A stretch of DNA of 64,000 nt from positions 1-64,000 of the forward strand of contig CANLEQ010000017.1 of assembly GCA_947489705.1 (NCBI GenBank). Reading direction: 5' to 3'. Below are positions 39,577 to 50,948 of the stretch, in pieces. The position numbers were made by a program, and so were the translations under genes. Within the stretch, counting starts at the first letter, position 1, and every line of letters begins with the position of its first letter. The notes beneath the pieces are model-generated. The model had not been told where the DNA came from. It was given only the letters and a program-made list of their open reading frames with translations, and ran no database searches. This DNA is from an uncultured Paracoccaceae bacterium. GTDB lineage: Bacteria; Pseudomonadota; Alphaproteobacteria; Rhodobacterales; Rhodobacteraceae.

Positions 39577-39632
39577 GGCGCGCCGGGGGGAGCCATGCGA
39601 CGTGCCCCCCCGAGTGAAGCACAGGAGCAGTC

Positions 39633-41228
39633 ATGGAGTACCTCAAGCTCGTCATCCTGGCCCTGGTCGCGTTGTTCGCGGCCATCGCGGCCGATTGGGG
39701 ACGCGATCTCGCCTATTCGGTGCATGCGGTGATCGTCACGTTCGTGGCGGGCGGACTGTTCCTGTGGGAGCTTCGCCGCATGGACTTGCCGCGCACTGCC
39801 CATGACCCGTCCGCCTATCTCGACGGTCCGATCCGCGCTTCGGTGATCGCGACCGCGTTCTGGGGCATCGCGGGCTTCCTCGTCGGGACCTTCATCGCCT
39901 TCCAGCTCGCCTTCCCGGAACTGAACTTCGACTGGTCGGAGGGCTACGCCAATTTCGGGCGCCTGCGCCCCCTGCATACCAGTGCGGTGATCTTCGCATT
40001 CGGCGGCAACGCCCTGATCGGCACGTCGCTCTATGTCGTGCAGCGCACCAGCGGCGCGCGGCTCTGGGGCGGCAACGCGGCATGGTTCGTCTTCTGGGGA
40101 TACCAGCTCTTCATCGTGCTGGCCGCCACGGGCTACCTTCTGGGGTCGACCCAGTCGAAGGAATATGCCGAGCCGGAATGGTACGTGGACATCTGGCTGA
40201 CCATCGTCTGGCTCGTCTACCTCGCGGTGTTCCTCGGCACGATCCTGAAGCGCAGGGAGCCGCACATCTACGTCGCGAACTGGTTCTTCCTGGCCTTCAT
40301 CGTGACGGTCGCGATGCTGCACGTCGTCAACAACCTGTCGATCCCGGTCAGCATCTGGGGCTCCAAATCCGTGCAGGTCTTCGCAGGCGTGCAGGACGCC
40401 ATGACCCAGTGGTGGTACGGCCACAACGCCGTCGGCTTCTTCCTGACGGCCGGGTTCCTCGGCATGATGTACTATTTCGTGCCGAAGCAGGCCGGACGCC
40501 CGATCTACAGCTACAAGCTCAGCATCATCCACTTCTGGGCGCTGATCTTCCTCTATATCTGGGCCGGTCCGCACCATCTGCACTATACCGCGCTGCCCGA
40601 CTGGGCGTCGACGCTCGGCATGGTGTTCTCGATCATGCTATGGATGCCCAGCTGGGGCGGCATGATCAACGGCCTGATGACGCTGGAAGGCGCGTGGGAC
40701 AAGATCCGCACCGACCCGATCATCCGGATGTTCGTGGCCTCGCTCGCCTTTTACGGCATGTCGACCTTCGAGGGGCCGATGATGTCGATCCGCGCGGTCA
40801 ACTCGCTCAGCCACTACACCGACTGGACCATCGGCCACGTGCATTCCGGTGCCCTCGGCTGGAACGGGCTCATCACTTTCGCCTGCCTCTATTTCCTGAC
40901 GCCGAGACTCTGGGGGCGCGCGCAGATGCACTCGATGGCCGCGATCAACCTGCACTTCTGGCTCGCCACCGTCGGGATCGTCTTCTACGCGGCCTCGATG
41001 TGGGTGACGGGCATCATGGAGGGTCTGATGTGGCGCGAGGTCGACGCCAACGGGTTCCTCGTGAACTCCTTCGCCGACACCGTGGCCGCCAAGTTCCCGA
41101 TGTACGTGGTGCGGGGCTTGGGCGGCGTCCTCTACCTCACCGGGGCGCTCGTGATGGTGTGGAACATGTGGATGACCATCCGCGCCCCGCAATCCCGCCC
41201 TGCCACCGCCCTCGTCCCCGCGGAGTGA
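39633..41228 (+). CDS. ccoN: cbb3-type cytochrome c oxidase subunit I
   Basis: This 531-residue, roughly 12-helix catalytic subunit binds haem b and the haem b3-CuB centre of the high-affinity oxidase. [20 protein letters not shown] carries a haem-ligand histidine, [13 protein letters not shown] and [15 protein letters not shown] carry CuB ligands, and [13 protein letters not shown] carries the remaining haem ligands. AGGAGC precedes the ATG. It is the first gene of ccoNOQP, with two FNR boxes upstream. Confidence 0.97.
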   Translation: MEYLKLVILALVALFAAIAADWGRDLAYSVHAVIVTFVAGGLFLWELRRMDLPRTAHDPSAYLDGPIRASVIATAFWGIAGFLVGTFIAFQLAFPELNFDWSEGYANFGRLRPLHTSAVIFAFGGNALIGTSLYVVQRTSGARLWGGNAAWFVFWGYQLFIVLAATGYLLGSTQSKEYAEPEWYVDIWLTIVWLVYLAVFLGTILKRREPHIYVANWFFLAFIVTVAMLHVVNNLSIPVSIWGSKSVQVFAGVQDAMTQWWYGHNAVGFFLTAGFLGMMYYFVPKQAGRPIYSYKLSIIHFWALIFLYIWAGPHHLHYTALPDWASTLGMVFSIMLWMPSWGGMINGLMTLEGAWDKIRTDPIIRMFVASLAFYGMSTFEGPMMSIRAVNSLSHYTDWTIGHVHSGALGWNGLITFACLYFLTPRLWGRAQMHSMAAINLHFWLATVGIVFYAASMWVTGIMEGLMWREVDANGFLVNSFADTVAAKFPMYVVRGLGGVLYLTGALVMVWNMWMTIRAPQSRPATALVPAE

Positions 41229-41232
41229 GAAG

Positions 41233-42048
41233 ATGACGAACGACAAGATCCCCCCCTCCGACCAGGATCCCAAGGTGACGCAGCCGGGCGACGGCGGCAT
41301 CCCCAACGAGCTGCCCCATCACCGCAAGCTGATCGACAAGCACGCCATCCTCGAGCGCAACGCGACGCTCCTGCTGGTGGCCTCCTTCCTCGTGGTGACG
41401 ATCGGCGGCATCGTCGAGATCGCGCCGCTCTTCTGGCTGGAGAACACGATCGAGGAGGTCGAGGGCGTGCGCCCCTATTCCCCGCTGGAGCTGGCCGGGC
41501 GCGATGTCTACCTGCGCGAGGGCTGCTATGTCTGCCATTCGCAGATGATCCGCCCGATGCGCGACGAGGTGGAGCGCTACGGACATTACTCCCTCGCCGC
41601 CGAGTCGATGTACGACCACCCGTTCCAATGGGGCTCGAAGCGCACGGGGCCCGACCTCGCGCGTGTCGGGGGCCGCTATTCCGACGAGTGGCACGTGGAC
41701 CACTTCACCGACCCGCAGAGTGTGGTGCCCGAGAGCGTCATGCCGAAATACGACTATCTCGCGCGGACACGGATCGACGGCACGCATATCGACGAGACGC
41801 TGGCGACGCACCGGCTGGTGGGCGTGCCCTATACCGACGAGATGATCGCCGAGGCGCGCGCCGACTTCCGCGTGCAGGTCGACCCGTTCGGCGACACGGA
41901 CGGCCTGCTCGAGCGCTATCCCGGCGCGCAGGTCCGCAATTTCGACGGCACCGACGACCTGACCGAGATGGATGCGCTGATCGCCTATCTGCAGATGCTC
42001 GGCACGCTGGTCGATTTCTCGACATTCACCGCAGATGCCAGCCGCTGA
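41233..42048 (+). CDS. ccoO: cbb3-type cytochrome c oxidase subunit II (mono-haem)
   Basis: This 271-residue c-type cytochrome has one N-terminal membrane helix (about residues 45-62) and a periplasmic haem domain. The CxxCH motif is Cys98-Cys101-His102 in [14 protein letters not shown]; the distal methionine is probably in [11 protein letters not shown]. It passes electrons from CcoP to CcoN. It starts 4 bases after ccoN. Confidence 0.97.
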   Translation: MTNDKIPPSDQDPKVTQPGDGGIPNELPHHRKLIDKHAILERNATLLLVASFLVVTIGGIVEIAPLFWLENTIEEVEGVRPYSPLELAGRDVYLREGCYVCHSQMIRPMRDEVERYGHYSLAAESMYDHPFQWGSKRTGPDLARVGGRYSDEWHVDHFTDPQSVVPESVMPKYDYLARTRIDGTHIDETLATHRLVGVPYTDEMIAEARADFRVQVDPFGDTDGLLERYPGAQVRNFDGTDDLTEMDALIAYLQMLGTLVDFSTFTADASR

Positions 42049-42060
42049 AGGAGCCCTGCC

Positions 42061-42291
42061 ATGACCCATACCTATTCGATCCTGCGCGAATTCGCGGATA
42101 GCTGGGCGCTCATCGCCCTCACGGCAACGTTCGTCGGCGTGATCCTCTGGGCCTTCCGCCCGGGCTCGCGAACGATCCACGACGCCGCCGCGGCCTCGAT
42201 CCTGCGCGACGAGACCCCTCGGGGGATCGCCGCGTGCCCGAATGCCTGCCCGGACTGCACCTGCGCATCCCTCCTGGAGAAGCTGAGATGA
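42061..42291 (+). CDS. ccoQ: CcoQ/FixQ-type subunit with cysteine-rich tail
   Basis: This 76-residue protein has one membrane helix (about residues 14-32, SWALIALTATFVGVILWAF) followed by RPGSRT, typical of CcoQ. CcoQ helps keep the cbb3 complex stable. The tail is unusual: residues 59-68 read CPNACPDCTC, four cysteines in ten residues. They could form a metal or disulfide site on the cytoplasmic side. It lies in order between ccoO and ccoP, and its stop overlaps the ccoP start. Confidence 0.9.
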   Translation: MTHTYSILREFADSWALIALTATFVGVILWAFRPGSRTIHDAAAASILRDETPRGIAACPNACPDCTCASLLEKLR

Positions 42292-43187
42292 GCGAACGCC
42301 GCATCGACCCCGTCACCGGGACCGAAACCACGGGCCACCAATGGGACGGCATCGAAGAGCTGAACAATCCGCTGCCGCGCTGGTGGCTCTGGACCTTCTA
42401 CGCCACGGTCGCCTTCTCGCTCGTCTACGTGGTCCTCTACCCCGCGATCCCGCTCTTGCGCACCGCGACCGGCGGCGTGCTCGGCTGGTCCACCCGCGGC
42501 GACGTGGCGCAGAAGATCGCCGCGGCGAATGCGGGCCAGGCGGAGATGCGCGAGCTGCTGGTATCCACCGATCTCGCCATGCTCGACCGCGACGACGCGC
42601 TCTCGTCCTTTGCGAGCAACGCGGGCGCCGCGGTCTTCCGCACCAATTGTTCGCAATGTCACGGATCGGGTGCCGCGGGGGCCGTCGGTTACCCCAACCT
42701 GCTGGACGATGTCTGGCTCTGGGGCGGAACGATCGACGACATCGCCTATACGGTGCGCCACGGGATCCGCAACGAGGACGATCCCGACGCCCGCTGGAGC
42801 GAGATGCCGGCCTTCGGCCAGATCCTGGAGGACGAGGAAATCGCCACCCTCGTCGCCCATGTCCAGTCCCTCCCGGGCGGGCAGGACCCCCTGGCCGGAC
42901 CGGGCGGCGAGCTCTTCGACATGAATTGCAGCGCGTGCCACGGCACGGACGCAACAGGCGACCGCACGATCGGCGCGCCGAACCTCACCGACGCCATCTG
43001 GCTCTACGACAATTCGACGGAGCGATTGACCGATCTGATCTCCAACGGCCCGTTCGGCGTCATGCCGGCATGGGGCATGCGGCTGAGCGAGGCCGAGGTC
43101 CGCGCCGTGGCGGCCTATGTCCACGGTCTGGGCGGCGGCGAGGCGCCGGAGGCCCCTGCCCCGGACGCCGGTGACATGCCCGAGTAG
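42288..43187 (+). CDS. ccoP: cbb3-type cytochrome c oxidase subunit III (di-haem)
   Basis: This 299-residue membrane-anchored cytochrome has one helix (about residues 33-52) and two c-type haem domains. The motifs are Cys121-Cys124-His125 (NCSQCHG) and Cys214-Cys217-His218 (NCSACHG). Methionine ligands are likely in SEMPAFGQI and GVMPAWG. WDGIEELNNPLPRWWLWTFY is the family start. Its ATG overlaps the ccoQ stop. It receives electrons from soluble cytochrome c or the bc1 complex. Confidence 0.97.
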   Translation: MSERRIDPVTGTETTGHQWDGIEELNNPLPRWWLWTFYATVAFSLVYVVLYPAIPLLRTATGGVLGWSTRGDVAQKIAAANAGQAEMRELLVSTDLAMLDRDDALSSFASNAGAAVFRTNCSQCHGSGAAGAVGYPNLLDDVWLWGGTIDDIAYTVRHGIRNEDDPDARWSEMPAFGQILEDEEIATLVAHVQSLPGGQDPLAGPGGELFDMNCSACHGTDATGDRTIGAPNLTDAIWLYDNSTERLTDLISNGPFGVMPAWGMRLSEAEVRAVAAYVHGLGGGEAPEAPAPDAGDMPE

Positions 43188-43273
43188 CGCCCCTGCCCTT
43201 GCCCCGCCCGAAGCCGTCGCGGAGGGCGCGCGGGGGCGCCTCGCGCCGGAGATCTCTCTGCATTCCGATCCCC

Positions 43274-43287
43274 TTGATCCAGGTCAA
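43274..43287. promoter_or_regulatory. FNR-type box (one mismatch) before ccoG
   Basis: TTGAT-CCAG-GTCAA lies in the 153-base gap between ccoP and ccoG, centred about 60 bases before the ccoG start. It gives the assembly operon ccoGHIS its own oxygen control. Confidence 0.8.
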
Positions 43288-43340
43288 GGCGGGGGACCGC
43301 GCGCCGTGCGAGGGCGGACGCGCAAACAGGCCAGGAACCG

Positions 43341-44873
43341 ATGTCGGACCAATCTCTCTATGCGCCGCGCGTGCCGATCTTTCCCAGACGTGTATCGGGC
43401 GGCTACCGCACCCTCAAATGGTGGATCATGGGCGTCACGCTCGCGATCTACTACCTGACACCGTGGCTGCGATGGGATCGCGGCCCGAACCTGCCCGAGC
43501 AGGCCGTGCTGGTCGACATGGTCAACCGCCGCTTCTACTTCTTCTGGATCGAGATCTGGCCGCACGAATTCTATTTCGTCGCCGGATTGCTGGTGATGGC
43601 GGGCTTGGGGCTCTTCATCGCGACCGCGGCGATGGGGCGGGTCTGGTGCGGCTATGCCTGCCCGCAGACGGTCTGGACCGACCTCTTCCTCGTCGTCGAA
43701 CGCTGGATACAGGGCGACCGCAACGCGCGGATGAAGCTGCACACTGCGCGCTGGGACCTGCGCAAGCTGCGTCTCAAGGGCACGACCTGGCTGGTCTGGC
43801 TGCTGATCGCCCTCGCCACGGGCGGGGCATGGGTGTTCTATTTTACCGACGCCCCGACGCTGGCACGCGAGCTCGTGACGGCCCGGGCCCCCGGCGTGGC
43901 GTATTTCACCATCGCGGTTCTCACCTTTACCACCTTCGTGTTCGGCGGGTTCATGCGCGAACAGATCTGCATCTACATGTGCCCCTGGCCGCGCATCCAG
44001 GCCGCGATGATGGATGAGGGCACGCTGACCGTCGCCTATCGCGACTGGCGGGGAGAGCCGCGCGGCAAGGGTCTGCGGCGTCAGGCCGCCGGCGATCTGC
44101 GCGTGGCGGGGCCGGTCATCGGGGGACGCTCTCCGCTCATCCCCATGCCGGGCCTGCCGAATACGACGACCGGTGCGGCGCTGCTAGCCGAGGGACGCGA
44201 CACGCGCCCTCCGGGGGACTGCATCGAGTGCAATGCCTGCGTCAACGTCTGCCCGATGGGCATCGACATCCGCGACGGGCAACAGATGGCCTGCATCACC
44301 TGCGCGCTCTGCATCGACGCCTGCGACCAGGTGATGGACAGGATCGACCGCCCGCGCGGGCTGATCGACTACGTCGCCCTGTCGGACGCCCCGCGCGAGG
44401 CCGCGGGCGGCGCCCCCGTCCCCGCCTGGCGGCACGTCCTGCGCCCGCGCAACATCGCCTACTTCCTGGTCTGGGCCGCCTTCGGTGCGGCGCTCGTCTT
44501 CGCGCTGTTCATCCGGCCGGACATCGAGATGACGGTGGCGCCGGTGCGCAATCCCACCTTCGTCACCCTGGCCGACGGCAGCGTGCGCAACGCCTACGAC
44601 GTTCGGCTGCGCAACAAGAACGGCGAGGCGCGGGACTTCCGTCTTTCCCCCGCGCTCGACACCGAGGCCGAGATCGCGGTCGAGGGGCACGAGGGCGCGG
44701 TGGTGCGCGTGCCGGCAGACACCCAGGACCGCGTGCGGGTCTATCTCACCGCACCCGCGGATACGGCCATGGCACGCGCCGCCGCCTCCGACGCACGGCT
44801 CTGGGTCGAGGACCTGTCGAGCGGGGACCGGGCCCATGTGGACACCACCTTCAACGGGAGCGACAACCGATGA
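43341..44873 (+). CDS. ccoG: cytochrome c oxidase accessory protein CcoG (RdxA/FixG type)
   Basis: This 510-residue membrane protein has several helices and a ferredoxin-like cytoplasmic domain. CIECNACVNVCPMGID and CITCALCIDACDQV carry two [4Fe-4S] sites; WCGYACPQTVWTDLF is a conserved membrane CxxxCP motif. A periplasmic Ig-like domain ends the protein. CcoG is reported to act as a cupric reductase that supplies Cu(I) for cbb3 assembly. AGGA lies before the ATG. It starts the ccoGHIS assembly operon. Confidence 0.96.
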   Translation: MSDQSLYAPRVPIFPRRVSGGYRTLKWWIMGVTLAIYYLTPWLRWDRGPNLPEQAVLVDMVNRRFYFFWIEIWPHEFYFVAGLLVMAGLGLFIATAAMGRVWCGYACPQTVWTDLFLVVERWIQGDRNARMKLHTARWDLRKLRLKGTTWLVWLLIALATGGAWVFYFTDAPTLARELVTARAPGVAYFTIAVLTFTTFVFGGFMREQICIYMCPWPRIQAAMMDEGTLTVAYRDWRGEPRGKGLRRQAAGDLRVAGPVIGGRSPLIPMPGLPNTTTGAALLAEGRDTRPPGDCIECNACVNVCPMGIDIRDGQQMACITCALCIDACDQVMDRIDRPRGLIDYVALSDAPREAAGGAPVPAWRHVLRPRNIAYFLVWAAFGAALVFALFIRPDIEMTVAPVRNPTFVTLADGSVRNAYDVRLRNKNGEARDFRLSPALDTEAEIAVEGHEGAVVRVPADTQDRVRVYLTAPADTAMARAAASDARLWVEDLSSGDRAHVDTTFNGSDNR

Positions 44874-45310
44874 AAGAGCTTACGGGGCGACACGTGGCCG
44901 CGATCTTCTGCGCCGGCTTCGGGATCATCATTGCGGTCAACGTCACGCTCGCGGTCAACGCCGTGCAGAGCTTTCCGGGGCTGGAGGTCGCCAACTCATA
45001 CGTGGCCAGCCAGTCCTTCGACGCGCGTCGCAAGGCGCAGGCCGCCCTGGGCTGGAGCGTGGCGGCCCGTTACGAGGACGGCGAGATCTTCGTCGCGCTG
45101 CGCGACGCCGGCGGTCGACCGGCCGCGGCGCGCGATCTCTCGGTCCATCTCGCCCGCCCGACCGAGGCGCGGGACGACCGCGAGCTGACGCTGACGGGGG
45201 GGCACGCGCGCATCGACCTTGCGCGCGGTCTCTGGCGGCTCGACATTGCCGCCACCGCCCCCGACGGTACCGCCTTCGCCAAGGCCGTCAGGCTGAGGGT
45301 CGCGCCATGA
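44870..45310 (+). CDS. ccoH: FixH/CcoH family assembly protein
   Basis: This 146-residue protein has one N-terminal membrane helix (about residues 8-30) and a periplasmic beta domain. ELTGRHVAAIFCAGFGIIIAVNVTLAVNAVQSFPGLEVANSYVASQSF is the FixH pattern (residues 3-50). The C-terminal part ends GLWRLDIAATAPDGTAF. It works with the CcoI copper ATPase in cbb3 maturation. It overlaps ccoG and ccoI by four bases each (ATGA). Confidence 0.93.
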   Translation: MKELTGRHVAAIFCAGFGIIIAVNVTLAVNAVQSFPGLEVANSYVASQSFDARRKAQAALGWSVAARYEDGEIFVALRDAGGRPAAARDLSVHLARPTEARDDRELTLTGGHARIDLARGLWRLDIAATAPDGTAFAKAVRLRVAP

Positions 45311-47445
45311 GCGCGGCGTGCCCCGCCTGCGCGTCGCTCCCGCCCCCGACGGGGGTCTCCCCGGGCGGGCCCACGCATATCCTGCACCTGCCCGACATCC
45401 ATTGCGGCGGCTGCATCGCCTCCGTCGAACGGGCCCTGAACGATCTGCCCGGCGTCGCGTCGGCCCGCGTGAACCTGAGCCTCAAACGCGTCGCCGTGCA
45501 GGCCGCGGCCCTCGACGCCCAGACGATGATCGACGCGCTGGCCGCGGCGGGGCACCGGGCCGAACGGCTCGACGCCGCGCGGCTCGGCGCCGCCGACCCT
45601 GCCGCGCGCAACCTTCTCACGCGCATCGGCGTGTCGGGATTCGCGCTGATGAACGTGATGCTTCTGTCGGTCGCGGTCTGGAGCGGGGCGACCGGCGCCA
45701 CCGCCCAGATCTTCCACCTCGTCTCGGCCGCCATCGCCATCCCCGCGGTGGCCTATGCGGGGCAGCCCTTCTTTCGCTCCGCCCTGCAGGCGCTGTCGGC
45801 GGCGCGGCTGAACATGGATGTGCCGATCTCGCTGGCGATCGTGCTGGCATCGGCCGCATCGCTGGCAAGCGCCTTCGGCTTCAGCGATCGGGCGGGCTGG
45901 TTCGACGCCGCATTGGCGCTGACCTTCTTCCTCTTGGTCGGCCGCTATCTCGACCACCGGGGAAGGGCCGCCGCCCGGTCCGCCGCCGCCGAACTCGCCG
46001 CCCTCGAGGCACCGCAGGCGCGCCGCATCGAAGGCGGGGCCGAGCGCATCGTCGCGGCCGGCGCGCTGCGGCCCGGTGACCTCATTCGCCTGCGCCCGGG
46101 CGACCGCCTGCCGGCCGACGGCACGATCGTCTCGGGGCGGACCGATCTCGACCGATCCGTGCTGACCGGCGAAAGCCGACCGGATCCCGCCGGCCCCGGC
46201 GATCCCGTCACCGCCGGTGAGATATCCCTGACCGGCCTCCTCACCGTGCGGGTCGACCGCGCCGGGCGGGACACCGCGCTCGCCCGCATCGCCGAGATCG
46301 TCGCCACCGCCGAAAGCCAGCGAAGCCGCTTTACCGGACTTGCCGACCGCGCCGCGCGGATCTATGCGCCCGCGGTGCATGTGCTTGGCGCGGTGACCTT
46401 CGTGGGCTGGATGCTTGCGACGGGCGACGGCTGGCGCGCGCTCGACATCGCGATCTCTGTCCTGGTCATCACCTGCCCCTGCGCGCTCGGGCTGGCGGTG
46501 CCGGCGGTTTCGACCGTCGCAACGGCGCGCCTGTTCCGCGCCGGCATCCTGGTGAAATCGCGCACCGCGCTGGAGCGGCTGTCCCAGATCGATTGCGTGG
46601 CCGTCGACAAGACCGGCACCCTCACGACCGGGACGCCCCGTCTCTCCGCCGACATGCCCGCCGACGCTCTCGCCGTCGCCGCGGGCCTCGCCGGCGGATC
46701 GTCGCACCCGGTATCGCGGGCCATCGTCGCCGCCGCCGCGGCGCGCGGGGTGGTACCGGCCGCCATCGACGCCGTGTGCGAGCATCCGGGCGACGGGATC
46801 GAGGGGCTGCATCGGGGCCGCCCGGTCCGGTTGGGCCGGGGCGCCTGGGTCGGCGCGCCGGAGGGCATGTCGACCTGGCTCGCGGGTGCAGGCGACCGCC
46901 CCGTGCCCCTGACGACAGTCGAGACGCTGGACAGCGGCGCCGTCGCGCTCTTCCGGGGGCTCCGCGAGGCCGGGTACCGGGTCGCGCTCCTTTCCGGTGA
47001 CGTGCCGGAGGCCGTGTCGGACATCGCCGCGCGCCTTGGCATCGATGAGGCTTCTGGAGGGATGAGCCCGCCGGACAAGGTCGCGTGGATCGAAGACCGT
47101 GCGCGGAACGGCGCGCGCGTCCTGATGGTCGGGGACGGTCTGAACGACACCGCGAGCCTTGCCGCGTCCCATGCCAGCATCGCGCCCGGACGGGCCCTCG
47201 ACGCGGCGCGGAACGCGGCGGACGTCGTGCTGCTGTCGGGCGGACTGAAAGGCATTCCGACGATCCTCGCCACGGCCCGGTCGGCGGTCGTCCGCATGCG
47301 CCAGAACATCGGCATCGCGCTCGTCTACAACGCCGTTGCGGTACCGCTTGCAATGGCGGGCTTCGCGACACCGCTCTGGGCGGCGCTGGCCATGTCGGGC
47401 TCGTCGCTGGCCGTCACGCTGAATGCGGTGAGGTCCACGCGATGA
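45307..47445 (+). CDS. ccoI: copper-translocating P-type ATPase CcoI (FixI)
   Basis: This 712-residue P1B-type ATPase exports Cu(I) for cbb3 oxidase assembly. The N-terminal heavy-metal domain has HCGGC (Cys33, Cys36). The membrane metal site is Cys390-Pro391-Cys392. The phosphorylation motif DKTGTLTTG starts at Asp434. TGES in the actuator domain and MVGDGLNDTASLA near the C-terminus complete the set. Its place in ccoGHIS identifies it as the cbb3-specific rather than detoxifying pump. Confidence 0.96.
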   Translation: MSAACPACASLPPPTGVSPGGPTHILHLPDIHCGGCIASVERALNDLPGVASARVNLSLKRVAVQAAALDAQTMIDALAAAGHRAERLDAARLGAADPAARNLLTRIGVSGFALMNVMLLSVAVWSGATGATAQIFHLVSAAIAIPAVAYAGQPFFRSALQALSAARLNMDVPISLAIVLASAASLASAFGFSDRAGWFDAALALTFFLLVGRYLDHRGRAAARSAAAELAALEAPQARRIEGGAERIVAAGALRPGDLIRLRPGDRLPADGTIVSGRTDLDRSVLTGESRPDPAGPGDPVTAGEISLTGLLTVRVDRAGRDTALARIAEIVATAESQRSRFTGLADRAARIYAPAVHVLGAVTFVGWMLATGDGWRALDIAISVLVITCPCALGLAVPAVSTVATARLFRAGILVKSRTALERLSQIDCVAVDKTGTLTTGTPRLSADMPADALAVAAGLAGGSSHPVSRAIVAAAAARGVVPAAIDAVCEHPGDGIEGLHRGRPVRLGRGAWVGAPEGMSTWLAGAGDRPVPLTTVETLDSGAVALFRGLREAGYRVALLSGDVPEAVSDIAARLGIDEASGGMSPPDKVAWIEDRARNGARVLMVGDGLNDTASLAASHASIAPGRALDAARNAADVVLLSGGLKGIPTILATARSAVVRMRQNIGIALVYNAVAVPLAMAGFATPLWAALAMSGSSLAVTLNAVRSTR

Positions 47446-47627
47446 ACGTGCTCGTCATTCTCATCCCCGTCTCGGTGACGATGGGCCTCGCCGGCCTCGC
47501 CCTGTTCATCTGGACGATCAGGTCGGGGCAATACGACGACCCCGAGGGTGATCAGGCCCGCGCGCTGAGCGACGCGCATGAGCACACTCCGATCCCGGTG
47601 CAGGGTAGAGACAAGACCGCACGGTGA
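47442..47627 (+). CDS. ccoS: cbb3-type oxidase assembly protein CcoS
   Basis: This 61-residue protein has one membrane helix (about residues 3-26) followed by the conserved FIWTIRSGQYDDPEGDQAR, diagnostic of CcoS. It is needed for insertion of haem b and CuB into cbb3 oxidase. It ends the ccoGHIS operon, overlapping ccoI by four bases. No clear terminator follows. Confidence 0.93.
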   Translation: MNVLVILIPVSVTMGLAGLALFIWTIRSGQYDDPEGDQARALSDAHEHTPIPVQGRDKTAR

Positions 47628-47714
47628 CATCGGCGGACGTCGTTGAACAATTACACGACGGAACCCCGCCGGAGGAGCGCGTGCCGCTTCGCCGCCGCAA
47701 CTTTACTTGAAACG

Positions 47715-48026
47715 TCAGTGCGTCCAGGCGCCGCGCCGTCTGGTCGCGAAATTCTCGCCGTAGCCGCCGGGCCGGACATTCGCGCGCCGGCTCTTCGGCC
47801 GTGTCACCACGGCGTCGATCCCGTTCTCCTCGGCGTAGTGGCGCGCGTCCTCTTCGGTCGCGAAGCGGAGCCGGACCTGTGCCTGGGTGTCTGCGGAGCT
47901 CGTCCAGCCCATCAGCGGATCGACCGAACGCGGCTCGTCGGGGGTGAATTCCAGAATCCATTCCTTGGTCTTCGCGGTTCCGGAAGACATCGCCGTGCGG
48001 GCGGGTCGATAGATGCGGGCGGGCAT
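47715..48026 (-). CDS. NDUFS4-like accessory subunit of complex I
   Basis: This 103-residue protein matches the 'ETC complex I subunit conserved region' family (NDUFS4, 18-kDa subunit). Signatures are [46 protein letters not shown] and [18 protein letters not shown], with the [17 protein letters not shown] tail. It is the second complex I accessory subunit in this window, encoded alone and convergent with ccoS. A 12-base palindrome lies 35 bases upstream of its start. Confidence 0.93.
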   Translation of the reverse strand: MPARIYRPARTAMSSGTAKTKEWILEFTPDEPRSVDPLMGWTSSADTQAQVRLRFATEEDARHYAEENGIDAVVTRPKSRRANVRPGGYGENFATRRRGAWTH

Positions 48027-48393
48027 GGGCGGCTCCGTGTCACGATGGCAACGAGCTTATGCCAATATTGGCGGAACTCGGCAAGCCTGACGATCCCGCA
48101 TCGACCGCGGCGCGGGAAATGACGCCGCGGTCGACGACGGAAGGGCGCCAATCCATCGAGGGTGAGTGGGGAATTCGACGAATCGGGCGCTGTCTGCCGC
48201 TTGCATGTTCTTTAGAATACAATTTCCGGTTGCTTGCAAGAAAAACATCTCCTCTAGGTTGCAAAACGATACGGCTCGCCACGACATCGCCCGATCGCGC
48301 CACCCCGTCCGACGCGATAAATCGACGCCCGCGGGTTGTCGCCGGCCGGATTGTCCTCAAATGATAGCAGCACCGCGCCGAAGGGACGAAACA
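48027..48393. other. 367-base divergent regulatory gap (NDUFS4-like gene / uvrB)
   Basis: No gene is supported here. The gap holds the palindrome GCCAATATTGGC (48061-48072), a perfect 12-bp inverted repeat TCGACCGCGGCG (48101-48112 with 48123-48134), and an AT-rich patch at 48205-48265, likely the uvrB promoter region, with repeated TTGCA-type words. I see no GTTC-N7-GTTC SOS box of the rhodobacterial LexA type in this stretch. Confidence 0.6.
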
Positions 48394-50594
<2,201 letters not shown>

Positions 50595-50595
<1 letters not shown>

Positions 50596-50626
50596 GACGG
50601 GCGCCCTTCAAACGGGGCACCCGTCC
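50595..50626. terminator. possible bidirectional terminator hairpin
   Basis: GGACGGGCGCCC pairs with the region ending CCCGTCC (50614-50626) apart from one mismatch, with a short loop. It begins at the last base of the uvrB stop and lies between convergent genes. Neither side has a T-run, so it is a weak call. Confidence 0.45.
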
Positions 50627-50635
50627 TGCGGGAAA

Positions 50636-50893
50636 TCACTGGTTCGCGGGCTCTTCGGCATCGGCGTCCGCTTCGCCGGCGGGCTCGACATCGACGGTGG
50701 GGACTTCGACCGTCTCGGTCTCGGTTCCGACATCGACCGATCCCGTCTCCACGTCCGCCTCGGGCAGTTCGCCGCCTTCGACATTCACCTCGGGCATGGA
50801 CCCTTCATCGGTCACGTCCACGTTGATGAAGTAGATCGCGATCAGAACCGCGACGATGACGACGACGATCGCCGCAACTAAACCTTTTCGCAT
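50636..50893 (-). CDS. small membrane-anchored acidic protein
   Basis: This 85-residue protein has MRKG, then one membrane helix (about residues 5-23, LVAAIVVVIVAVLIAIYFI). A highly acidic tail follows, rich in Glu, Asp, Val and Thr (VEGGELPEADVETGSVDVG), with almost no basic residues. AAGGGAC precedes the ATG by about 7 bases. The tail should face the periplasm. I recall similar proteins in related genomes but know no function. A 14-base palindrome lies about 56 bases upstream. Confidence 0.75.
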   Translation of the reverse strand: MRKGLVAAIVVVIVAVLIAIYFINVDVTDEGSMPEVNVEGGELPEADVETGSVDVGTETETVEVPTVDVEPAGEADADAEEPANQ

Positions 50894-50948
50894 TTTATTG
50901 TCCCTTTGAGTTTCGATACTTGCCCCAACATACGTGTCACGAAACGAT

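Noticed and set aside
48057-48287. 76-residue minus-strand frame in the uvrB gap
   Set aside because: No ribosome-binding site or recognisable motif, and it crosses the palindromic and AT-rich regulatory sequence.
48027-48393. LexA/SOS box upstream of uvrB
   Set aside because: A single GTTC occurs near 48207 but the second half-site at N7 spacing is absent.
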